Assembly: GCA_030696315.1 (NCBI GenBank) | Contig: JAUYSM010000003.1 | Location: forward strand, 1-63,951 | DNA: 63,951 nt | Direction: 5' to 3' | Source: Pseudohongiella sp. | GTDB taxonomy: Bacteria > Pseudomonadota > Gammaproteobacteria > Pseudomonadales > Pseudohongiellaceae | Shown: piece after piece, positions 7,719 through 14,816 of the stretch | Numbering within the stretch: the first letter of the stretch is position 1 | Layout of the letters: every line of letters starts with the position of its first letter | The notes under the pieces: generated by a model | Seen by the model: the letters and a program-made list of their open reading frames with translations, nothing else | Told to the model about the DNA's origin: nothing | Databases searched by the model: none | Program-made: the position numbers and the translations under genes

Positions 7719-8013
7719 TCGGGGTTTTAAAACGATTTCATTGCAGGCAATCAGGCAAGAATTAGCCGCGTTTCATATGCTCCCTGATTTATGCCATCAA
7801 CCTCCAGATTCTGAAATTGCTCCGGAAAATCCGACAATGTGGGTCCAAAGCAAACTACCACCCTGCAAGAGTGTACAATTTATGTAACTCCAAGCACTGT
7901 GGACCTGCTTCGGTTTCACGTGCAGACTCCTCACACTGCCTGAGTAACTGCTCGAAACTGGTTGGCTGCAAGAGTTGAAACTCATGCTTTGCAATTTACG
8001 GGGCAGATGAGGA

Positions 8014-8039
8014 GACGGAGCTCTGCGACCTCCGTCCCC
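8014..8039 (+). repeat. REP-like palindrome, copy 3
   Basis: Arms GACGGAG and CTCCGTC around loop CTCTGCGAC, in the same orientation as copies 2 and 4 and preceded by the shared AGATGAG flank. It lies 42 bp beyond the stop of the minus-strand peptidase gene. Confidence 0.85.
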
Positions 8040-8080
8040 GATACTTACCTGCCCCCGATGCTTACCTCCGTCCCCGTGCC

Positions 8081-9715
8081 TCACTCCCAGACACGCTCCA
8101 CCGGCAAGGGCTTGCGGGGCAAGGGCTCAGCCCGCATCGCGGCGTTATACAAAAACGACGCAATCACCACCGAGGCCTGCATCAGGTCTTCACGACGCGC
8201 ATAGTCGTAGGTATCCAGGTGTGAATGGTGCGTACGTGTGTTGTAGTCCAGGCGATCCTGCACAAACTGGAATCCCGGAATGCCGACATCATCAAACGGA
8301 ATGTGATCCGTTGAGCCGGTATTGCGCAGCGTGACTGTGTCCGCACCCAGATCATTAAACGGCTTTAACCAGGCTTCAAAAATCGGTTGTACCGCAGAAT
8401 TTTCCTGCGCGTAGACACCACGAATCTTGCCGCTGCCGTTATCCATGTTTAAATAAGTGACATGGCGCGCATGGCCGGGCAACAGCTGAATCGGCCAGGT
8501 CACATCACGCACACGCGCGGGAATAGACAACTGCTCGGGATCGGTGGATTCGGGACGCGTGGCAATGTGCTGCGCAACATAGGCGCGACTGCCGATCAAA
8601 CCCTGTTCTTCACCGGACCACAACGCAATACGGATGGTACGCTCAGGCTGCACACCAATAGCTTTCAGAATACGTACCGCTTCCATGATGGCGGCGACGC
8701 TGCCAGCGTTATCGGTTGCACCCGTGCCAGCGTGCCAGGAATCGAGATGCGCGCCGACCAGCACAATTTCATCCGCACGGCGGCCACGGCCTGGAATTTC
8801 AGCGATGGTGTTATAGGCGTTGAGATCTTCTTCATGAAAGCGCGCTTCCACTTCCAGTGACACCGATACCGGACGCTCATCGTCGAGCAGCCGCGTCAAC
8901 ATGTTGTAGTGCTCGGCTGCCATCTGCAGTGACGGTACGCCGGGATTGGCGTCGGCGTCCTGCGCGGCACCCGCGCCGAGGCGCACGATGCCGTAGTCGC
9001 GCGAGCTGATGTAGAGTGTTGCCACTACCCCTTCATCCTGCAAATAAGCATTAAGCTTTTCGCGGAAGTGATGCGTTCTGGCACGCGCGCCGGCCACCGG
9101 GGGTGTGGCATCGGAGGGGATAGGAAAATTGATCAAATTTTCCAGGGTGTCGTCGTCATGACGGTGCACCATGGACGTTTCACCTTCGGCAATCACGCGC
9201 GGGGCTTCCATCATCAGAATCTTTCCAGCCAGTTTGCCGCGATGTGTTTCCAGATCGTCATCGTCTTCCAGCGTGATGCGCATCACCTCACCCTGCACAA
9301 TCCCGTTGGTGCCCGGCGTCCAAGCGCGCGGATAAGCAATCAATGGCTCCTTGCGTGGGGACTCCATGTGCAAGGATACGCGGTCAAACGACCAGCCTTT
9401 GCCAAAGTGGAAGGGTTCCAGTCGTGCGTCACTCAAACCCCACGCCGCCAGTTTATCGCGCGTCCAGGCATTGGCTTCGTCCATACCGGGCGAGCCGGTC
9501 AGTCGCGATCCAATGACATCAGTGAGCTGCCAGAGTGTATCCATGACCTGTGAGCGGTGCAGCCCCTCCTGGCGGATGCGGGTGACAACGTCGAGGTCCA
9601 CGTGCTCTGCAGGCGATGCGGCCGTCTGGGCAAACACACTATTACTGATGGGGGTATAAGAACTGAACAGGACCACAGCGGTGGCCACCATGGCGGGTTT
9701 AAGCAACTTGAGCAT
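8081..9715 (-). CDS. exported M28-family zinc metallopeptidase
   Basis: 544 aa from ATG 9715, with AAGGAGAA about 8 nt upstream. Longer readings upstream run through a palindrome and are rejected. The N-terminal signal peptide (MLKLLKPAM...NSVFAQ) predicts a periplasmic or secreted enzyme. The M28 two-zinc site is complete: H323 and D325 in GAHLDSWHAG, D335 in TDNAGSV, E369-E370 in SGEEQG, D425 in LNMDNG, and a late His in HHSHLDTYD. The region at about 120-240 likely forms a PA-type insert domain, common in carboxypeptidase Q-like members. Such enzymes act as aminopeptidases or dipeptidases. It stands alone, with palindromes on both sides (9784 and 8014). Confidence 0.9.
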   Translation of the reverse strand: MLKLLKPAMVATAVVLFSSYTPISNSVFAQTAASPAEHVDLDVVTRIRQEGLHRSQVMDTLWQLTDVIGSRLTGSPGMDEANAWTRDKLAAWGLSDARLEPFHFGKGWSFDRVSLHMESPRKEPLIAYPRAWTPGTNGIVQGEVMRITLEDDDDLETHRGKLAGKILMMEAPRVIAEGETSMVHRHDDDTLENLINFPIPSDATPPVAGARARTHHFREKLNAYLQDEGVVATLYISSRDYGIVRLGAGAAQDADANPGVPSLQMAAEHYNMLTRLLDDERPVSVSLEVEARFHEEDLNAYNTIAEIPGRGRRADEIVLVGAHLDSWHAGTGATDNAGSVAAIMEAVRILKAIGVQPERTIRIALWSGEEQGLIGSRAYVAQHIATRPESTDPEQLSIPARVRDVTWPIQLLPGHARHVTYLNMDNGSGKIRGVYAQENSAVQPIFEAWLKPFNDLGADTVTLRNTGSTDHIPFDDVGIPGFQFVQDRLDYNTRTHHSHLDTYDYARREDLMQASVVIASFLYNAAMRAEPLPRKPLPVERVWE

Positions 9716-9783
9716 TGTTGGGGTTCTCCTTGGATTCAGCCGGAGAGTAAACCGTTTGCCGCAAACCAGACAAGAGAAAGATG

Positions 9784-9810
9784 GGGACGGAGCTCTGCGA
9801 CCTCCGTCCC
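9784..9810 (+). repeat. REP-like palindrome, copy 4
   Basis: Perfect arms GGGACGGAG and CTCCGTCCC with loop CTCTGCGAC on the plus strand, preceded by AGATG as in copies 2 and 3. It lies between the divergent peptidase and methyltransferase genes, 62 bp before the latter's upstream ATG. Confidence 0.85.
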
Positions 9811-9872
9811 TATAGTCCCCCGCCCCCATAGGCAACGGTCAAGACTCAGGGTATGATCCACCCTCGGCAGAA

Positions 9873-10484
9873 ATGATGCCGTGTATTTTGCCAACTGGAG
9901 TTGCTCAAAACACCACTATGCTGATCCGGATTTACCGCAATCTCAAGCGAAATATCACAGAAGACGGGCTGATTATCAGCAGTTCCGGCTTCCTGGTGAA
10001 CAACATGGTGGGCAAAATCGACTTTTCGCGCCCCTTACGCATCCTTGAGATTGGCAGCGGCCGCGGCGCATTTACGCGGGAACTCATCAGCCGTATGTCG
10101 CCGGATTCGCAACTGGACATCTGCGAGATCAAAACTGAATACAACCCGTGGATTGAACAGCTGATCAAAGCAACCCCAGGCAAACTCGTCAACCTGCATA
10201 ACTGTTGCGTCACGCATCTGCTGGTGGAAGCCGAACGATACGATGTCATCCTCTCGTCCTTACCCTTAAAGAACTTTGAAGATCCAGACAGTCAGCATGC
10301 GTTTTTGTATCAGGTAATTCACGCCATGCGCCACGGACTAAAAGAAGGCGGCATCTACCTGCAGTACCAGTACTTCAAGAGCAACAAATCCGATATCGAA
10401 CAGGTGTTTGGTAAAAAGATGGACGATGTCAGTTTTGTGCCGCTCAACATCTTGCCCGCCTTTGTTTACAGCATGTCCAAGTAA
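9873..10484 (+). CDS. class I SAM-dependent methyltransferase (phospholipid N-methyltransferase-like)
   Basis: 203 aa from ATG 9873; an internal ATG at 9918 (MLIRIYRNLKRNITEDG) would give 188 aa, and neither has a strong ribosome-binding site. Motif I, LRILEIGSGRGAFTREL, marks the Rossmann SAM-binding site near residue 60, and an acidic residue follows strand 2 (ICEIK). The later YDVILSSLPLKNF stretch resembles the VISxLPL motif of PmtA-type phosphatidylethanolamine methyltransferases. It is therefore a candidate membrane-lipid methylase, though a generic small-molecule methyltransferase cannot be excluded. The gene stands alone, convergent with the thioesterase downstream, with palindrome copy 4 in its presumed leader. 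Confidence 0.75.
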   Translation: MMPCILPTGVAQNTTMLIRIYRNLKRNITEDGLIISSSGFLVNNMVGKIDFSRPLRILEIGSGRGAFTRELISRMSPDSQLDICEIKTEYNPWIEQLIKATPGKLVNLHNCCVTHLLVEAERYDVILSSLPLKNFEDPDSQHAFLYQVIHAMRHGLKEGGIYLQYQYFKSNKSDIEQVFGKKMDDVSFVPLNILPAFVYSMSK

Positions 10485-10497
10485 GCCAGCCCCCCGG

Positions 10498-11331
10498 TCA
10501 CTCCTTGAAGTACACCATCTGATGCGTTGTCGCCAACAACTTGCCATCGGCTGACCAGATTTCTGCACTCTGATCAAAAAAGCCATTCTGATACACCTGC
10601 GCCCGCGCACAGCCCAGTACGTGCGCACTGCCGATCTGCGCCAGCGTCTGGCTATCGGCGTGAAAGTACGAAGTCATGGTTACAGTGCCTATCGGCGTCC
10701 AGCGCTGACGGCGCACAAACACGCGCGGGAAAAACACATCACACAATGACGCCAGCGAGGCAAAGTCCAGCGCACGCGGCGGCTCATCACGCACCCACAA
10801 ACTCGACTCCGCATGCGGCTGCTCCTGTGGCCCGTCGCGCATGGCCTGATCCAGCGACACCATGCCACTGATATAACGCAGGTCGTAACAGTGCGTGAAC
10901 GGTGGCTGTTTGCTCCATTGCAAAGGCGACAGCTGATCGGGTGGCGGCAGGTTACCGGGAAAACGCGCATCAACCGCTGACCAGGTGTCACGACGCACGG
11001 CAAACACAGCCGTGCACATAGCAACCAGAAGTCCGTGCTGGAATGCCTGCACTATCCAATGTTGTGTGGAGCGGTTGGTGCGTACGGGATTAGCATCAAT
11101 CTGCAGGGGCTCATCGGTCATCGGTGCGGCAAAATGCACGGTCTGCGAAATCGGTTCGCCCAACGCTTGTGGGTGCTTGAGCGCAGCATTAAGCAATAGG
11201 GCCGCCGTAACGCCGCCAAACGGTCCAACTGCATTGGCATACGCCGGATGGGTGCGCGCGGTATAACGACCGGGCGCGGTTTCAGCCAAGGCAATGGCCT
11301 CATCCAGCGCATGCGTGGTAGTGGCGGACAT
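10498..11331 (-). CDS. acyl-CoA thioesterase, double-hotdog family
   Basis: 277 aa from ATG 11331, with AGGAGAG 8 nt upstream. The sequence has two hotdog-like halves: an N-terminal half with VGPFGGVTAALLLNAAL (the usual helix entry with GG) and a C-terminal half with DVFFPRVF and GCARAQVYQNGFFDQSAEIWSADGKLLATT, typical of TesB-like or acyl-CoA thioesterase-like proteins. It probably hydrolyses acyl-CoA in the cytoplasm. It lies 21 bp downstream of the SRPBCC gene on the same strand, suggesting a two-gene operon. The physiological acyl chain is unknown. Confidence 0.8.
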   Translation of the reverse strand: MSATTTHALDEAIALAETAPGRYTARTHPAYANAVGPFGGVTAALLLNAALKHPQALGEPISQTVHFAAPMTDEPLQIDANPVRTNRSTQHWIVQAFQHGLLVAMCTAVFAVRRDTWSAVDARFPGNLPPPDQLSPLQWSKQPPFTHCYDLRYISGMVSLDQAMRDGPQEQPHAESSLWVRDEPPRALDFASLASLCDVFFPRVFVRRQRWTPIGTVTMTSYFHADSQTLAQIGSAHVLGCARAQVYQNGFFDQSAEIWSADGKLLATTHQMVYFKE

Positions 11332-11352
11332 GGTGTGAACTCTCCTGCGGGG

Positions 11353-11838
11353 TTAACTGTGCGGGTGCAACCAGCCTTCGGCGAGCATCTCAAGCAGACG
11401 ATTCATCGCTTCGCGGTCATTTTGTACATAAGCGGATTTCAGAAATTCATCTGCGTTTAAACCACCGTGTTCAGAAATTGAGTCCCGTCGATAGCTGAAG
11501 CGCACGGCAAATTGTCCCGGTGTTGGCTCTTCGATCACCACTTTGCACTCAGCGTGCATGGGCTGGTGACGTCCATCCACAATCGAGTAGATGTGCTCGT
11601 GGGGTGTCAGGGTCACTTCGTCACGCAACTGGGTGTCTGCAAAGCTGATAATACGCACAAAACGGGTGTCGTCGACGGGCTGCAGCGTGCACTCCAGCCC
11701 CGGCGTAAAATAGCCGGGATAACGGGCACGGAACACCAGCGCCTTCCACAAATCAGCGCGATTGATGACGGATCTGCCCGCCGCGCTTGGGGGCGCGATC
11801 GCAATGACATGATCAAAATGCAGCAGCGGTCGGGTCAA
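11353..11838 (-). CDS. SRPBCC/AtaL-like protein (DUF1857 type)
   Basis: 161 aa starting at TTG 11838, chosen because AAGGTGA sits about 6 nt upstream and no ATG gives the full domain. The sequence NRADLWKALVFRARYPGYFTPGLEC is the N-terminal signature of DUF1857/AtaL-like START-fold proteins, and the remainder alternates beta strands before a C-terminal helix. These proteins bind small hydrophobic ligands; their function is unsettled. It is followed by the thioesterase gene on the same strand, so a role in acyl or aromatic ester metabolism is possible but inferred. Confidence 0.78.
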   Translation of the reverse strand: MTRPLLHFDHVIAIAPPSAAGRSVINRADLWKALVFRARYPGYFTPGLECTLQPVDDTRFVRIISFADTQLRDEVTLTPHEHIYSIVDGRHQPMHAECKVVIEEPTPGQFAVRFSYRRDSISEHGGLNADEFLKSAYVQNDREAMNRLLEMLAEGWLHPHS

Positions 11839-11975
11839 GCGCAGTCACCTTGTTACGAGATGGATTCAGCCTGCAAGTCTAACCGGCACAACGGGAAGCT
11901 GTACACCCGCGCTTGCCTTCCGCAAGACTTCGTGTAAGTTTTGCGTTTTTAAATTCAGGGATTACCCAACTGATC

Positions 11976-12404
11976 ATGCCTATCTGGACACGCCAGCCCA
12001 ACCTGCAACAAATCGCCGAACACGCCAACAACACCGCAGCAAGTGCCCTGGGCATCGAATACATTGAAGCAGGCGATGATTTTTTACGCGGACGCATGCC
12101 CGTTGACCACCGCACTGTACAACCATTTGGCATTCTGCATGGTGGGGCCTCGGTGCTGTTTGCTGAAACACTGGGCAGCATTGCTGCCAATCACTGCCTG
12201 CATCAGGAAAACAAAGTTGCAGTGGGGCTGGATATCAATGCCAACCATATACGACCGGTATCCAAAGGCTGGGTGATTGGCACCGCTACCGCCCTTCATA
12301 TTGGCGCCACAACACAGGTATGGGAAATCCGTATCACAACTGAACAGGGCAAAACCGTGTGTATTTCACGCTTGACCATGGCGGTTGTTAACCGCAGCGC
12401 GTGA
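11976..12404 (+). CDS. PaaI/YdiI-type hotdog thioesterase
   Basis: 142 aa from ATG 11976; upstream extension to 11913 is not supported by a ribosome-binding site. The single hotdog domain carries VQPFGILHGGASVLFAETLGSIAA, matching the HGG helix and catalytic acidic residue of YdiI/MenI and PaaI-like thioesterases, and ends with the typical strand TVCISRLTMAVV. It likely hydrolyses aromatic or acyl-CoA thioesters in the cytoplasm; menaquinone-pathway hydrolysis (MenI) is one possibility. It is divergent from the DUF1857/thioesterase pair, making three thioester-related genes in about 2 kb. Confidence 0.85.
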   Translation: MPIWTRQPNLQQIAEHANNTAASALGIEYIEAGDDFLRGRMPVDHRTVQPFGILHGGASVLFAETLGSIAANHCLHQENKVAVGLDINANHIRPVSKGWVIGTATALHIGATTQVWEIRITTEQGKTVCISRLTMAVVNRSA

Positions 12405-12514
12405 TGTTTTGCGCGGGGAAATGCTGGCCTCGTTAAACCCCTTATTGAAAGCATTTCCCCCCTCGGTTATTGTTCAGCCTGATCTCGCGAGTAATAACAA
12501 CACAGGAACTCTTC

Positions 12515-14056
12515 ATGGAAGCTTTCGTCACCACCATCAACAATATTATCTGGAGTCCGGCGCTGGTTTTCCTGTGTCTGGGTGCCGGTCTGTTTTATTC
12601 CATTCAGACCCGTTTTGCCCAGGTAAGGCTCGTGCGCGAAATGTGGCGCCTGCTGTTCCGCAAAAACTCATCGACTGAAGGCATCTCATCCTTTCAGGCA
12701 CTGGCAGTATCACTGTCTGGCCGCGTAGGCGTGGGAAACATCGCAGGTGTGGCAGCAGCAATTGGATTTGGGGGACCCGGCGCGGTGTTCTGGATGTGGG
12801 TAGTTGCTTTCCTTGGGGCCAGCACTGCATATGCAGAATCCACACTCGGTCAACTCTATAAAGTCGAGGAGGACGGCCAGTATCGTGGCGGTCCGGCCTA
12901 CTATTTTGAGCGCTGCCTTGGGCAACGCTGGCTGGCGGTGCTGTTTGCGCTGTCCGCCATGATAGCCTGCGGTATGTTCCTGCCGGGTGTTCAAGCCAAT
13001 GCCGTCGGTAATGCCGTCACCCAGATTTTTGGTGACGGCAATATTGTGTCCACCCAGTTCGGCGATGTGGGTACCAATAAACTGGTGGCACTGGCCGTTA
13101 TCCTGATGGTGCTGGCATTTATCATTTTTGGTGGCATCAAACGCATCGCCAACTTTACCCAGATTGTGGTGCCGTTTATGGCCATCGGCTACATCATTAT
13201 GGCGCTGATTGTGGTGTTCCTGAACTACGACCAGGTGCCCGCCATGCTCGGCATGATCATCGGGGATGCATTTACCGCGCAGGCCGGTTTTGGTGCGGCG
13301 ATTGGCTGGGGCGTGCGTCGAGGCATCTACTCCAATGAAGCCGGTCAAGGTACCGGACCACATGCAGCCGCTGCCGCTGAAGTGGACCACCCGGCACAAC
13401 AAGGTCTGGTGCAGGCGTTTTCGATTTATGTAGATACCTTGTTTGTGTGTACGGCCACGGCGTTTATGATTCTGATCACCCAACAGTACAATGTGCAGGG
13501 CACCTTGCCAGTGGGTGAATTTATTATTCAGAACGTACCTGGCGATACCGTCATCAGCTCGGCTGCCTTTACGCAACTGGCGCTGCAAAGTGTGTTTGGC
13601 GGATTCGGCCCAGTGTTTGTGGGCATTGCCCTGTTCTTTTTTGCCTTCACGACCATTCTGGCGTACTACTACATTGCAGAAACCAACATCGCTTACCTGA
13701 ACCGCTACTTCAAAGCACGTATCCCGATGTCATCGCTAAAGGTTGTCCTGATGACCATGGTGGCCTACGGCATGGTGAACAGTGCCGGTTATATCTGGAC
13801 CATTGGCGACATTGGTGTTGGCCTGATGGCGTGGATCAACATCCTTGGCATCCTGATGATCTTTTTTGTCGCCAAACCCGCCATTCTTTGTCTGCGTGAT
13901 TATGAGGCCCAGATGAAAGCTGGTGGCCCCATCGGGTTTGACCCCAAAAGCCTGGGCATCAAAAATGCCACCTTCTGGGAGAAGCGTCTGGAGAAGCAGG
14001 TTGATTCTGCAATAGCGGTCGCAGAAGTTCAGTCTAATTCACATACCAAGCACTGA
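12515..14056 (+). CDS. AGCS-family sodium:alanine/glycine symporter
   Basis: 513 aa from ATG 12515 with AGGA 8 nt upstream. It begins with a membrane entry (VTTINNIIWSPALVFLCLGAGLFYSIQTRF). The AGCS signatures SLSGRVGVGNIAGVAAAIGFGG (first part, near residue 75) and GRVGVGNIAG, and later WGVRRGIYSNEAGQGTGPHA, are clear. About ten transmembrane helices are visible. It imports alanine or glycine with sodium, consistent with a marine or brackish lifestyle. Its last 23 bp overlap the 3' end of the convergent marC-like gene. The hydrophilic C-terminus ends SNSHTKH. Confidence 0.93.
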   Translation: MEAFVTTINNIIWSPALVFLCLGAGLFYSIQTRFAQVRLVREMWRLLFRKNSSTEGISSFQALAVSLSGRVGVGNIAGVAAAIGFGGPGAVFWMWVVAFLGASTAYAESTLGQLYKVEEDGQYRGGPAYYFERCLGQRWLAVLFALSAMIACGMFLPGVQANAVGNAVTQIFGDGNIVSTQFGDVGTNKLVALAVILMVLAFIIFGGIKRIANFTQIVVPFMAIGYIIMALIVVFLNYDQVPAMLGMIIGDAFTAQAGFGAAIGWGVRRGIYSNEAGQGTGPHAAAAAEVDHPAQQGLVQAFSIYVDTLFVCTATAFMILITQQYNVQGTLPVGEFIIQNVPGDTVISSAAFTQLALQSVFGGFGPVFVGIALFFFAFTTILAYYYIAETNIAYLNRYFKARIPMSSLKVVLMTMVAYGMVNSAGYIWTIGDIGVGLMAWINILGILMIFFVAKPAILCLRDYEAQMKAGGPIGFDPKSLGIKNATFWEKRLEKQVDSAIAVAEVQSNSHTKH

Positions 14057-14624
14057 AACCATTCAGCAACATTTGCACTGAAACGGTCACCAGTATCATG
14101 CCCATGAGGCGCTCGATGGCTTTTAAGCCGCGGGCGCCCAGCACCTTGTAGAGTTTTTGGGACGACAGCAGGATCACTGCCGTCACGCCCCACGCGCCCA
14201 TCAATGCCAGCAACCAATCGCCGCTGCGATCAGGACCGGTCTCTGCCAACAGCACCAAGGTTGCCAGTACTGACGGTCCCGCGATTAACGGCATGGCCAA
14301 GGGCACAATTAAAGGTTCGCCTTCGGCATCGTCGTCGCCCATCACGCCGCCGCGCGATGGGAAAATCATGCGGATGGCAATGATCATCAACACCAATCCT
14401 CCACCGATGGAAATTGCTTCGCGCGACAATCCCAACAATTTGAGAATGCCTGGACCGGCAAATAAAAACAGCAGCATCAATGCCAGCGCAATCAACAGCT
14501 CCCGAATCAAAATACGGCGCCGGCGCTCGGGCACCACACGCGACAACACACTCAGAAAAATCGGGATATTCCCCAGCGGATCCATGATCAGGAATAAAGT
14601 GACGGCGGCGGCAAAAGTTTCCAT
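14034..14624 (-). CDS. MarC family integral membrane protein (YhgN-like)
   Basis: 196 aa from ATG 14624. The start METFAAAVTLFLIMDPLGNIPIFLSVL has the MarC hallmark D-P-x-G-N-x-P-x-F in the first helix. Six hydrophobic helices follow, with the charged PERRRRILIRE loop after the first and a central GDDDAEGEPLIVPLAMPLIAGPS segment that is also conserved. Inner-membrane location. The family was once linked to antibiotic resistance, but its transport role is unproven. The 3' end overlaps the symporter gene tail-to-tail by 23 bp. Only a weak AGAGA precedes the start. Confidence 0.9.
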   Translation of the reverse strand: METFAAAVTLFLIMDPLGNIPIFLSVLSRVVPERRRRILIRELLIALALMLLFLFAGPGILKLLGLSREAISIGGGLVLMIIAIRMIFPSRGGVMGDDDAEGEPLIVPLAMPLIAGPSVLATLVLLAETGPDRSGDWLLALMGAWGVTAVILLSSQKLYKVLGARGLKAIERLMGMILVTVSVQMLLNGFSAWYVN

Positions 14625-14816
14625 GTTATTTCTCTGAATTTCCGGGTTACGAGGCAAGCCTGACAACGTTGCTTGTTTAAACGAGCGTTATGCTAACACT
14701 TTGAACAGGGCGGGCTACAGCTCCAGCGCCAGGGGTCGATAACAGCATGGATTGATGTATGATGGCACGGTAATAAATCCAGAAAAATAGCTTCATAAAA
14801 TAAGCACGGTACACAC

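Larger units (their letters stand above)
7395..8080. other. 686-bp region with one doubtful small ORF and a palindrome
   Basis: Apart from a possible 71-aa ORF (7503-7718) and palindrome copy 3 (8014-8039), I see no convincing gene. Composition changes from AT-rich to GC-rich across about 7720-8000, which may mark the right edge of the acquired segment. A second CCTCCGTCCCCG half-palindrome follows copy 3 near 8066-8077. Confidence 0.5.

Noticed and set aside
1442-9810. Repeated 27-mer as a CRISPR or attachment site
   Set aside because: Only four good copies, kilobases apart, with no regular spacers and no cas or integrase gene; palindromic structure fits REP-like elements better.
8081-9835. 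Longer start for the M28 peptidase at 9835
   Set aside because: The extension translates palindrome copy 4; ATG 9715 has a strong ribosome site and signal peptide.
12710-13588. 292-aa minus-strand reading inside the symporter gene
   Set aside because: Antisense shadow of a clear AGCS symporter, rich in His and Gln without any motif.
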